Notes: generated by a model from the letters alone, not told the origin. Shown: positions 1-6,826, counted from the stretch's first letter. The stretch: DNA of 11,887 bases from CAYGLV01 sp964351025 (GCA_964351025.1 CAYGLV010000068.1:1-11887); one strand, 5' to 3'. Translations and numbers: made by a program.

Positions 1-685
1 AGATCCCCTCCTGCTCGGCCTCCTCGGCCGCCTGCAGCGCCTCGTGCACGAGGCGGCCGATCGCGACGACCGTGACGTCCTCGCCCTCGCGGTGGATCCG
101 CGCCTTGCCGAGCGGGATCGGCTCCAGCTCGTCGGGCACGACGCCTTTGAGCGAGTAGAGCGTGCGGTGCTCGAAGAAGATCACCGGGTTGTCGTCGTAG
201 ATCGACGACCAGAGCATGCCGCGCACGTCCTCCGGCGTCGAGGGGAAGACGACCTTCAGCCCCGGTACGTGCGTGAACCACGACTCAACCTGCTGGGCGT
301 GCTGGGCGCCCGGCGACCAGCCCGCGCCGCCCTGAGTGCGAATCGTCAAGGGCACCGAGAGCTGGCCGCCCGACATCGTGCGGTGCTTGGCCGCCTGGTT
401 GACGATCTGCTCCATCGAGAGCGTGAGGAAGTCCTCGTACATGATCTCGACGATCGGGCGCATGCCCTGGATCGCGGCGCCGATCCCGGCGCCGACGATC
501 GCCATCTCGGAGATCGGGGTGTTCCGCACCCGTTCCGGTCCGAACTCGGCGAGCAGCCCCTGCGTGACACCCATCGAGCCGCCCATCTCGGCGATGTCCT
601 CGCCCATCAGGAAGACGCTCTCGTCGGCGCGCAAGGCGCTCGAGAGCGCGTCGCGGACCGCTTCGCGATAGGTCAGCTCAGGCAT
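1..685 (-). CDS. 2-oxoacid dehydrogenase E1 component, beta subunit (pyruvate/acetoin dehydrogenase type), 3' end missing
   Basis: This gene encodes the beta half of a thiamine-diphosphate (ThDP) dependent E1 enzyme, which with the alpha subunit decarboxylates a 2-oxoacid (or cleaves acetoin) and passes the acyl group to the lipoyl domain of E2. The first 228 codons are visible; the C-terminal part lies beyond the left edge. Hallmarks are MGED at residues 27-30, TPISE at 56-60 (the Glu of this motif contacts the ThDP aminopyrimidine in the family), and the GAQHAQQVESWFTHVPGLKVV block at about 126-146, very typical of E1-beta. The ATG at 685 overlaps the last 8 bases of the alpha gene, so the two are co-transcribed and probably translationally coupled; no Shine-Dalgarno is visible. 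Family membership is secure. The substrate (pyruvate, acetoin or branched-chain oxoacid) cannot be fixed from this fragment because no E2 or E3 gene is in view. Confidence 0.93.
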   Translation of the reverse strand, partial: MPELTYREAVRDALSSALRADESVFLMGEDIAEMGGSMGVTQGLLAEFGPERVRNTPISEMAIVGAGIGAAIQGMRPIVEIMYEDFLTLSMEQIVNQAAKHRTMSGGQLSVPLTIRTQGGAGWSPGAQHAQQVESWFTHVPGLKVVFPSTPEDVRGMLWSSIYDDNPVIFFEHRTLYSLKGVVPDELEPIPLGKARIHREGEDVTVVAIGRLVHEALQAAEEAEQEGI

Positions 686-1664
686 AGACCCATTTGAGGG
701 CGTCTTCGGGCCTCGGATCGGTGCCGGCCTTCGCGAAGGCGACCGAGTCCTCGACGATCGCCTCGATCTCGCGCTCGAGCGCCTCGACCTCGACGTCCGA
801 GAGCTTGAGCCTCGCGCGCAGCTTCGGCAGCGGGTCATTCGTCTCCTCGAGCTGCCGCACCTCGTCCTTGTCCCGGTAGATCTGCGGATCACCGACGTAG
901 TGGCCGGCGAGCCGGAAGGTGCGGAGGTGGACGAGCACGGGGCCCTTGCCGGAGACCGCGTGGGCACGCGCGGCAGCGGCGGCCTCGTAGACGGCCTCGA
1001 CGTCCTGCCCGTCGGCCTCGATCGCCTTCATGCCGTAGGCGGCGGCGCGCTGGCAGAGATCGTCGACCGGGATCTGCTGCGAGGCAGGCGTGGACTCGGC
1101 CCAGCCGTTGTCCTCGAGCACGAAGACCGCCGGCACGCTCCAGAGCTGGGCGAGGTTCAGCGACTCGTGGAAGGCGCCTGTGTTCGTGGCCCCGTCGCCG
1201 AAGAACGCCACCGCGACGCGCTGCTCGCTGCGCAGCTTGAACGCGAGAGCCGCACCGACGATCCCCGCGAGGCCGCCGCCGACGACGGCGTTCGCGCCGA
1301 GATTGCCCCGGGCCACGTCGTAGAGGTGCATCGAGCCTCCGTAGCCGCCCGAGCAGCCCTCGAGCTTGCCGTAGAGCTCCGCCATCACCGCGTTCGGATG
1401 CGTCCCCTTGGCGAGCGTGTGCGCGTGCGCACGGTGAGTGGACGCGATCACGTCGTCGGGCTCGAGAGCCGCGCACACTCCCGAGGCGCAGGCCTCCTGC
1501 CCGATCGCGACATGGAGGAAGCCCGCGAGATCGCCCGCGCGGAAGCGCTCCTCGACTTTCTCCTCGAAGCGCCGCACCAGCAGCATCTCCCGGAAGAGCT
1601 CTCTCAGACGCTCGTCCGGAAGCACGCCGAGGCCCGCGCGCGGCTCGCTCGCTACCTTCGCCAT
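678..1664 (-). CDS. 2-oxoacid dehydrogenase E1 component, alpha subunit (pyruvate/acetoin dehydrogenase type)
   Basis: This is the alpha subunit (328 aa) of a ThDP-dependent E1 heterotetramer. The ThDP motif begins with GDG at residues 156-158 and closes with the Asn at 186 in EDNGW, the usual GDG-X27-N spacing. THRAH at 76-80, GGSMH at 109-113 and FFGDGATNTGAFHESLN at 154-170 resemble acetoin dehydrogenase AcoA and bacterial PdhA more than branched-chain E1-alpha; this is a judgement from motifs, not an alignment. I chose ATG 1664 over the in-frame TTG at 1673 because a CATAAT -10 box ends 8 nt before the ATG, which would give a leaderless transcript and leave the TTG outside the mRNA. It is the first gene of a minus-strand unit with the beta subunit and faces a divergent gene at 1689. 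Symbols such as pdhA or acoA would be guesses. Confidence 0.93.
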   Translation of the reverse strand: MAKVASEPRAGLGVLPDERLRELFREMLLVRRFEEKVEERFRAGDLAGFLHVAIGQEACASGVCAALEPDDVIASTHRAHAHTLAKGTHPNAVMAELYGKLEGCSGGYGGSMHLYDVARGNLGANAVVGGGLAGIVGAALAFKLRSEQRVAVAFFGDGATNTGAFHESLNLAQLWSVPAVFVLEDNGWAESTPASQQIPVDDLCQRAAAYGMKAIEADGQDVEAVYEAAAAARAHAVSGKGPVLVHLRTFRLAGHYVGDPQIYRDKDEVRQLEETNDPLPKLRARLKLSDVEVEALEREIEAIVEDSVAFAKAGTDPRPEDALKWVYA

Positions 1665-1666
1665 CG

Positions 1667-1682
1667 TGAGCAATTATGCTCA
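1667..1682. promoter_or_regulatory. Candidate operator: 16 bp inverted repeat over two divergent -10 boxes
   Basis: TGAGCA and TGCTCA form a perfect 6 bp inverted repeat around the centre ATTA. It lies in the 24 bp gap between the E1-alpha start and the divergent gene and covers both opposing -10 boxes, so a bound regulator could block both promoters. The half-sites resemble the AGNA...TNCT form of Lrp/AsnC-type sites, a family that often controls 2-oxoacid dehydrogenase genes; that link is inference. The symmetry might also simply come from two overlapping -10 boxes. Confidence 0.5.
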
Positions 1683-1688
1683 TCGCCC
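1675..1688 (+). promoter_or_regulatory. Leaderless promoter for the divergent gene at 1689
   Basis: TATGCT (1675-1680) fits TANNNT and lies 8 nt before GTG 1689. It overlaps the opposing -10 box of the E1 operon by four bases. I see no convincing -35. Confidence 0.5.
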
Positions 1689-2330
1689 GTGAAGCTCGTC
1701 GACCAGTGGGTGCAGATCGAGTCGAACCTGCCGGAGGGCTGGGGGAGCGCGCGGCTCTCGCTCGAGATCGTGGATGAGACTGCACGCACACGCTCCGCGG
1801 CGCTGCTCGGCCCGGTGAGCCCCGGCCGAACGGGGCGCCGGCTTCTGTTCGAGGCCGAGCACCGCGGCGGGCCCAACGGCCCCGACGGCGTCCGGGCGCT
1901 GCTCGCGCGCATCGACAGGGAAGGACTCGCAGGCACGCTCTCCGTCCTGGAGTCCGCGGCCGCCGAGCCGCGCCCCGAACGGCTCGCCTCCTCGCTCGCC
2001 GCCGACTGGGACGCCGCGCTCGCCACGCTGCCACCCGACTGGAGCGACCTCCACTGTGAGTTCGAGCTGGCATCGAGCGACCACCTCGACCGGGCGGCGC
2101 TGCTCGCCGCACCGCTCAACCCGGTGCGCGACCGCTCCAGGCTCGCGTTTCGGTTCCGCGTCGCGCAGCGGTTCGGCTACGGCACCTCGCCCGGCATGAG
2201 CCGCCGCTGCCTCGAGCGCCTGGACGCGGACGGCATCCGAGGCTCAGTGCGGATCCTGCGCGCACTCTCGGACACGCACAACGCCGCGACGCAGGGGCCC
2301 GTGTGGCGCGTCGGCGGCAAGGCGGTCTGA
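1689..2330 (+). CDS. Uncharacterised protein with two copies of an unknown domain
   Basis: I do not recognise this 213-residue protein. No signal peptide or membrane segment is visible and it is rich in Arg, Leu and acidic residues, so it is probably cytoplasmic. It appears to be an internal duplication: residues 14-87 and 114-190 both begin LP-x2-W (W18 and W118), continue into a short strand, an AALL-x-P/AALLAAP segment (37-42 and 136-142) ending near NP/SP, a basic strand (RRLLFEAEHR; SRLAFRFRVAQR) and a leucine-rich end (LLARIDREGLAGTLSVL; CLERLDADGIRGSVRIL). A linker with an Ala/Leu helix (about 97-112) joins them. The frame is open far upstream, but GTG 1689 is chosen because a -10 box lies 8 nt before it and everything upstream is antisense to the E1 alpha gene. 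The stop is 27 bp from the convergent cupredoxin gene. The function is unknown. Confidence 0.72.
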   Translation: MKLVDQWVQIESNLPEGWGSARLSLEIVDETARTRSAALLGPVSPGRTGRRLLFEAEHRGGPNGPDGVRALLARIDREGLAGTLSVLESAAAEPRPERLASSLAADWDAALATLPPDWSDLHCEFELASSDHLDRAALLAAPLNPVRDRSRLAFRFRVAQRFGYGTSPGMSRRCLERLDADGIRGSVRILRALSDTHNAATQGPVWRVGGKAV

Positions 2331-2357
2331 GCCCCGCCGCGGTCGCGCCCCCGCGCC

Positions 2358-3026
2358 CTACGTGACTCTGACCGAGCCGCGCATCGAGCCACGGTGCGGA
2401 TCGCAGAAGAAGTTGAGGGTTCCCTTCTTCAACGTCACCGTCCACTTCACCGTGCCGACGAAACGCACGGTTGTCGCCTTGCGCGCCTCGACGAGGCGGA
2501 AGTTGTGGCTCTTCGACCGGTCACGCACCGTGATCGCGTAGCGCCCGGCCTTGAGCGTCTGCACGCGCTTGCCCTTGGAATCGGCGAGCGAGATCGTGAA
2601 ACCGGGGCCGACCGTGCCGATGAGCTTCGTCGCAGCCGGCTTCCGAGTCGTAGCCGGCGGACTCGTGGCAGGCGTGCCGGCGCCCACCTTGAAGGTGCCG
2701 CGCATCGAGCCGGCGTGCGGGTCGCAGACGAACGTGAAGTTGCCGTCCTTCAGGGTCACCGTCCAGGTCACCTTGCCGACGAACGAGACGCTGGTGGACT
2801 CGTCGACGCCGGGACCTCTGAGGTGGAAGTTGTGGTCGTCGGCCTGGTCGTCCACGACGATGTCGTAGGTGCCCGGGTCCAGCTGCGTCGCGCGCTTCCC
2901 GGCGGCGTCGGTGAGAGAGATCGTGAAGCCCGGACCGACGGAGGCGCGGAGCTGCGGGTTCGCTGCGGGCGCCGCCGCGGGATGGAAGAGGGCCGCGAGG
3001 GCGGCGAGGAGGGCGAGACGGGGCAT
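2358..3026 (-). CDS. Secreted protein with two cupredoxin (type 1 copper) domains
   Basis: This is an exported 222-residue protein that probably binds two copper ions and carries electrons or stores copper outside the membrane. Residues 1-22 are a signal peptide (Arg, hydrophobic Ala/Leu core, APA before the likely cleavage site), with no lipobox Cys. Two closely similar plastocyanin-like domains follow at about 29-114 and 138-221, joined by a Thr/Pro/Ala linker. Each starts VGPGFTISL, has an HNF motif and ends with CDPHxGSM. The predicted type 1 ligands are H65, C101, H104, M108 and H174, C208, H211, M215, so both sites are complete. The frame extends upstream to 3104, but ATG 3026 is chosen because it begins the signal peptide and has a TAGACT -10 box 7 nt before it. 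It faces the gene at 3098. The redox partner is unknown. Confidence 0.88.
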   Translation of the reverse strand: MPRLALLAALAALFHPAAAPAANPQLRASVGPGFTISLTDAAGKRATQLDPGTYDIVVDDQADDHNFHLRGPGVDESTSVSFVGKVTWTVTLKDGNFTFVCDPHAGSMRGTFKVGAGTPATSPPATTRKPAATKLIGTVGPGFTISLADSKGKRVQTLKAGRYAITVRDRSKSHNFRLVEARKATTVRFVGTVKWTVTLKKGTLNFFCDPHRGSMRGSVRVT

Positions 3027-3041
3027 CAGTCCGAGTCTACG
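3027..3041 (-). promoter_or_regulatory. Leaderless promoter for the cupredoxin gene
   Basis: TAGACT (3039-3034 on the minus strand) fits TANNNT and lies 7 nt before ATG 3026. It is preceded by CG; the same CGTAGACT octamer is mirrored at 3082-3089 for the divergent gene. No good -35 is visible at the expected distance. Confidence 0.5.
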
Positions 3042-3060
3042 CAGGAGAAGGCGCGGCGGA

Positions 3061-3097
3061 TTGCGACGATCCACGTCGCGTCGTAGACTTGGCCGTT
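3061..3097 (+). promoter_or_regulatory. Leaderless promoter for the cyclic-nucleotide-binding gene
   Basis: TTGCGA (3061-3066) and TAGACT (3084-3089) are separated by 17 bp, the optimal spacing, and the -10 box ends 8 nt before GTG 3098. This is the best-formed promoter in the window. It places the in-frame TTG at 3089 inside the -10 box, which argues against that codon as the start. Confidence 0.6.
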
Positions 3098-3514
3098 GTG
3101 GCACTCGGCCGAAACGCCAAGATCGACCTCATCAAGGGTGTGCCGCTGTTCGAGCACTGCTCGAAGCGCGAGCTGGGCTTGATCGCGAGGATCGCCGACG
3201 AGCTCGATCTGCCGGCCGGCAAGGACCTGACGCGTGAGGGAGCGCCGGGCCGGGAGTTCCTCGTGCTGCTGGAAGGGACCGCGGACGTGAAGAAGCGGGG
3301 CGAGAGGGTGGCCGCCCTCGGCCCGGGCGACTTCCTCGGCGAGATCGCGCTGCTGATCGACGTCCCTCGCACGGCGACGGTCACGACGACGTCTCCGGCG
3401 CGCGCGCTCGTCGTCACCGCGCACCACTTCAGGCAGGTGCTTGCCCGGTCGCCCGAGACACGGGTCAAGCTCGTCGAGGCGCTCGCCCAGCGCCTCGCCG
3501 TCACGAGCCTCTGA
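3098..3514 (+). CDS. Stand-alone cyclic nucleotide-binding domain protein (CRP/PKA-regulatory fold)
   Basis: This 138-residue protein is essentially one cNMP-binding domain (about residues 10-135). The phosphate-binding cassette is intact: GDFLGEIALL at 77-86 followed by PRTATV at 90-95, with the Glu (E82) that binds the ribose 2'-OH and the Arg (R91) that binds the cyclic phosphate. It should therefore bind cAMP or cGMP. The RTAT form resembles PKA-regulatory and channel-type domains. There is no helix-turn-helix, membrane segment or enzymatic domain, so it is not a CRP-type transcription factor; it may signal by binding a partner protein. GTG 3098 is preferred to TTG 3089 on promoter grounds. 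The last 14 bases overlap the 3' end of pheT on the other strand. Its partner and output are unknown. Confidence 0.87.
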   Translation: MALGRNAKIDLIKGVPLFEHCSKRELGLIARIADELDLPAGKDLTREGAPGREFLVLLEGTADVKKRGERVAALGPGDFLGEIALLIDVPRTATVTTTSPARALVVTAHHFRQVLARSPETRVKLVEALAQRLAVTSL

Positions 3515-5801
3515 GCTCGGCCTCGAAGCGGTCGCGCAACACGGCGACGATGCGCTCGCGCAGTGCCTCTCCGTCCTCGTCCGACAGCGTGCGCTCGGGG
3601 GACTGGAAGCTGAGCCGGATGGCGACCGACTTCCGGCCCTCCCCGACCTGCTCGCCGCGGTAGACGTCAAAAACGCGCGCCTGCCGCAGCTCGGGCCCGG
3701 CCGCCTCGCGCACCGCGGCGACGAGCTCGCCGGCCTCGACACCCTCGTCCACCGCGACCGCGATGTCCTGCCGGAGCGCCGGGTAGGTGATCACATCCTC
3801 GTAGTGGATTCGCTCGGGCACGCCCTCGAAGAGCGTGTGCAGGTCGAGCTCGAACGCTCCCCAAACCCCTTCGAGGAGCGTCGGGTGCAGCTCGCCGATC
3901 CAGCCGGCAGCCGTGCGGGCCGCCTTGCCCGGGTGGAGGAACGGCTGCGCTGCGCGCGCGAAGGCAGGCTCGAGCTTGAGCGAGGCGTAGAGCGTCTCGA
4001 CCGCGCCTTTCGCCTGGACGTAGCCGCCCTCGACAATGCCGCCAACACGCCAGCGCTCGTCGGGAAGCTCGCCCGGCGCGGCGGGCAGATACACACGCGC
4101 GACCTCGAAGAGGGCGATGTGCTCGTTGCCGGCCTCCGCGTTGTGCCGGGCGGAGCCGATCAGGCCGTGCAAGAGGGTCGTGCGCAGGACGACCTGCTCG
4201 CTCGTCAGCGGATCCGGCAGGCGCAGCGCATCGGGGTTCGAGTCCTCGGCGACGAGGCTCCAGGTATAGGCCTCGGAGAAGCCGGCTCCGGCCAGCGTGT
4301 CCTCGACGAGGCGGCGCAACCGCTGCTCCTGCGTCAGGCGGCCCGCCATGTGGCGGCGCTGCGGCAGCGTGAACGGGACGCGATCGAGCACGGCGCGCGC
4401 GACCTCCTCGACGACGTCGATCTCGCGCGTCACGTCGCGGGCGCGCCACGTCGGCACGGTCACGCGCCAGTCGCCGTCCACCCCGAAGCCAAGACGTTCG
4501 AGCAGCCCGCGCTGGAGCTCGACGGGCGTCTCGACGCCGATCAGCGCGTCGGCGCGCTGGGGCCGATACGAGATCGTCGCCGGAGGCGGCAACTCGGCCG
4601 AGACGTCGGCATGGCCCGTCCAGCGTGCACCCGTGAGATCGACGAGCAGCCGCGTCGCGAGCGCGGCGGCCTGCCCGGCGAGGTGCGGATCGACGCCCTT
4701 CTCCCACCGGTTCGACCCCTCGGTCCGCAAGCCGAGCCGCTCCGAGCTCCTGAGCATGCCGATCGGCTCGAAGTTCGCCGCCTCGAGCAAGACGTCGGTC
4801 GTCGTGTCCGCCACCTCGGTCTCGGAGCCTCCCATGATCCCGGCGAGCGCAACCGAGCGCTCGCCGTCGGCGATCAGCAGATCGGCCGGATCGAGCCGCC
4901 GCAGCTGTCCGTCCAGCGTGCGTAGCTCCTCACCACGGTGGGCGCGACGCACGACGATTCTGCCGCCTGCCAGCGTCGCCAGGTCAAAGGCGTGCAGAGG
5001 GTTGCCGAGCGCAAGCATCACGTAGTTGGTCACGTCCACGACGTTCGAGATCGAGCGCACGCCGGCCGCGTGCAGGCGGGCCCGAATCCAGAGAGGGCTG
5101 GGCCCGATCCGCACATCGCGGAAGATCCGCGCGATGTAGCGCGGACAGCCCCCGGAGTCCTCGACCGCCACGTCAACCGGCTCGTCCGCGGCCCGCTCAG
5201 GCTCGCGATCCGGAGGCGGCGGGTAGAGCTCGAGGTCGAAGAGGGCGGCGACCTCCCGCGCGATCCCGTACACGGACAACAGGTCAGGGCGGTTCCCCGT
5301 GACCTCGAGCTCGAGCACGTGGTCGGCGAGCGGCAGCACGTCGGCGAGCGGTGTCCCGGGCTCGTGGCTGCCTGCGAGGACGATGATCCCGCTGTGGTCC
5401 GGGCCGAGCTCGAGCTCGCTTTCGGAGAGGATCATCCCCTCCGAGACAGCGTCTCGAAGCTTGCGGCGCTCGAGCTTCGTCCCGTCGGGCAGGATGGCGC
5501 CGGCGACCGCGACGGCGACCGTCGCGCCGGCTGCGAAGTTCCAGGCGCCGCAGACGATCTGGAGAGGCTCGGCCGCGCCGACGTCCACACGGCAGAGCTG
5601 CAGCCGGTCGGCGTTCGGATGCTTGCCCGCCTCGAGCACATGACCGACCACGAAGCGGCCGAGGTTCGCGTCCTCGTCGCGCACTCCGACGCGGACGACG
5701 CGCTCGACCTCGCACGACGAGACGGCGAGCCGCTCGGCGAGCTCCGGGAGCGGCATCGTGACCGCGACGTAGTCGCGCAGCCAGGAGATGGGTACCTTCA
5801 T
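3501..5801 (-). CDS. pheT: Phenylalanyl-tRNA synthetase beta subunit
   Basis: This is the beta subunit (766 aa) of the heterotetrameric class II enzyme that charges tRNA-Phe. The order is canonical: the MKVPISWLRDYV start; an EMAP/Trbp-like tRNA-binding domain containing VGHVLEAGKHPNADRLQLCRVDVG; a B3/B4 editing domain from about 205 to 385 with GNPLHAFDL and ALAGIMGG; a B5 domain at about 400-465; the catalytic-like core; and a C-terminal ferredoxin-fold anticodon-binding domain over the last 95 or so residues (starting near TYPALRQDIAV). Length is normal. ATG 5801 lies just after the pheS stop; GTG 5807 overlaps that stop by one base (TAGTG) and would add two residues, so either is possible. 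No Shine-Dalgarno is visible and expression likely depends on coupling to pheS. Its 3' end overlaps the convergent gene by 14 bp. Confidence 0.97.
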   Translation of the reverse strand: MKVPISWLRDYVAVTMPLPELAERLAVSSCEVERVVRVGVRDEDANLGRFVVGHVLEAGKHPNADRLQLCRVDVGAAEPLQIVCGAWNFAAGATVAVAVAGAILPDGTKLERRKLRDAVSEGMILSESELELGPDHSGIIVLAGSHEPGTPLADVLPLADHVLELEVTGNRPDLLSVYGIAREVAALFDLELYPPPPDREPERAADEPVDVAVEDSGGCPRYIARIFRDVRIGPSPLWIRARLHAAGVRSISNVVDVTNYVMLALGNPLHAFDLATLAGGRIVVRRAHRGEELRTLDGQLRRLDPADLLIADGERSVALAGIMGGSETEVADTTTDVLLEAANFEPIGMLRSSERLGLRTEGSNRWEKGVDPHLAGQAAALATRLLVDLTGARWTGHADVSAELPPPATISYRPQRADALIGVETPVELQRGLLERLGFGVDGDWRVTVPTWRARDVTREIDVVEEVARAVLDRVPFTLPQRRHMAGRLTQEQRLRRLVEDTLAGAGFSEAYTWSLVAEDSNPDALRLPDPLTSEQVVLRTTLLHGLIGSARHNAEAGNEHIALFEVARVYLPAAPGELPDERWRVGGIVEGGYVQAKGAVETLYASLKLEPAFARAAQPFLHPGKAARTAAGWIGELHPTLLEGVWGAFELDLHTLFEGVPERIHYEDVITYPALRQDIAVAVDEGVEAGELVAAVREAAGPELRQARVFDVYRGEQVGEGRKSVAIRLSFQSPERTLSDEDGEALRERIVAVLRDRFEAELRGS

Positions 5802-5806
5802 CGCCA

Positions 5807-6802
5807 CTAGAACTGGCCGAGCAGCCGCAGGTCGTTGTGCCAGAGCTCGCGCAGATCAGGCAGCCCGTGCCGGAGCATCGCGATCCGTTCGAGGCCGAGG
5901 CCGAAGGCGAAGCCGGACCACTCCTCGGGGTCGTAGCCGACGAACTCGAACAGGGCGGGGTCGACCATGCCGGAGCCGCCCATCTCGATCCACCCGGAGT
6001 GCTTGCAGACCCGGCAGCCCTCGCCGCCGCAGAGGAAGCAGGAGATGTCCGGCTCCATCGAGGGCTCCGTGAAGGGGAAGTAGTGCGTGCGGAAACGCAT
6101 CCCGCGGTCGGCCCCGAAGAGCGCACGCATCATGTGCAGCAGCGTGCCCTTGAGGTCGGCGAGCGTGATTCCACGGTCGATCGCGAGCCCCTCGACCTGG
6201 TGGAAGATCGGCGTGTGGGTGGCGTCGGGCGTGTCGCGCCGGTAGGCGCGGCCGAGCGAGACGATGTAGATCGGCGGCTGCTGCGTCTCCATCACACGGA
6301 TCTGCGAGGGCGAGGTCTCGGTGCGCAGCAGCCGGTTCTCGTCGAAGAAGCACGAGGCGAGCGGCGAGCGGGCCGGGTGCCAGTCGGGGAAGTTGAGCCC
6401 CTCGAAGTTGTAATGCGTCGTCTCGACCTCGCGGCCGTCCACGACCTCGTAGCCCAGGCCGAGGAAGACGTCCTCCACCTCGCGCCGGATCTGCGTGATC
6501 AGGTGGAGGTGGCCGCGCGGATACTCGGCCCCGGGCAGGGTGACGTCGACCGAGTCCTCGCGCAGCGTGCGCTCGAGCTCGAGAGCCTCGATCGCGGCGC
6601 GCATCTCGGCGGCGGCGGCTTCGAGCCGTTCGCGCAGCGCGTTCAGCGCCATCCCCGTCTCGCGGTCGCGCACCTCTCGGAGCGCCTGGGGCAGCTCGGC
6701 CTTGCGGCCGAGGAAGCGGATCCGCGCCTCCTCGAGCTCAGGCAGGCTCGTGGCGGCCGCGATCGCGCCCAGCGCCTCTGTTTCCAGGGCTTTCGAGTCC
6801 AT
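5807..6802 (-). CDS. pheS: Phenylalanyl-tRNA synthetase alpha subunit
   Basis: This is the catalytic subunit (331 aa) of phenylalanyl-tRNA synthetase. An N-terminal coiled-coil arm (about residues 1-85) that contacts tRNA-Phe is followed by the class II catalytic core: LLRTETSPSQIRVM (158-171), motif 2 with GRAYRRD-TPDATHTPIFHQVEGLAID (184-209), HYFPFTEPSMEPD (240-252) and motif 3 GLGLERIAMLRHGLPDLRELWHNDLR (301-326). CxxC-x4-CxxC at 255-266 precedes GWIEMGGSGMVDP, a common bacterial arrangement. It heads the pheS-pheT operon. The usual rplT or rRNA methyltransferase neighbours are absent; instead a methyltransferase starts divergently only 24 bp away. That short gap leaves no room for a phe leader peptide or T-box attenuator. 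Confidence 0.97.
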   Translation of the reverse strand: MDSKALETEALGAIAAATSLPELEEARIRFLGRKAELPQALREVRDRETGMALNALRERLEAAAAEMRAAIEALELERTLREDSVDVTLPGAEYPRGHLHLITQIRREVEDVFLGLGYEVVDGREVETTHYNFEGLNFPDWHPARSPLASCFFDENRLLRTETSPSQIRVMETQQPPIYIVSLGRAYRRDTPDATHTPIFHQVEGLAIDRGITLADLKGTLLHMMRALFGADRGMRFRTHYFPFTEPSMEPDISCFLCGGEGCRVCKHSGWIEMGGSGMVDPALFEFVGYDPEEWSGFAFGLGLERIAMLRHGLPDLRELWHNDLRLLGQF

Positions 6803-6826
6803 CGCGCGACTGTATCATCGCCCCTC
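6791..6826 (+). promoter_or_regulatory. Promoter for the methyltransferase pair
   Basis: TATCAT (6813-6818) matches the -10 consensus at five of six bases and ends 8 nt before TTG 6827. TTTCGA (6791-6796) is a weak -35 candidate at 16 bp, lying inside the first codons of pheS on the other strand. Transcription would start at or within a few bases of the TTG. Confidence 0.48.
6803..6814 (-). promoter_or_regulatory. Leaderless promoter for pheS-pheT
   Basis: TACAGT (6814-6809 on the minus strand) fits TANNNT and lies 6 nt before ATG 6802. It shares two base pairs with the opposing TATCAT box. No -35 is evident, so strength is uncertain. Confidence 0.42.

Larger units (their letters stand above)
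1665..1702 (-). promoter_or_regulatory. Leaderless promoter for the E1 alpha-beta operon
   Basis: On the minus strand CATAAT (1678-1673) matches the -10 consensus at five of six bases and lies 8 nt before ATG 1664. TCGACG (1702-1697) is a possible -35 with 18 bp spacing. Transcription would begin at or next to the start codon. The AT-rich stretch stands out sharply in this GC-rich DNA. Confidence 0.55.

Noticed and set aside
900..1688. Upstream extension of the unknown plus-strand gene by about 260 codons
   Set aside because: This stretch is antisense to the E1 alpha gene, has low-complexity composition, and lies upstream of the promoter-like elements at 1675-1688.
2321..2338. Possible terminator hairpin GGCGG/CCGCC between the convergent genes
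   Set aside because: The stem is only 5 bp with an 8 nt loop, lies partly inside the coding end of the unknown gene, and has no T-tract on either strand.
3027..3104. Longer cupredoxin start at 3104
   Set aside because: It would place 26 mostly basic residues before a well-formed signal peptide and would span the divergent promoter region.
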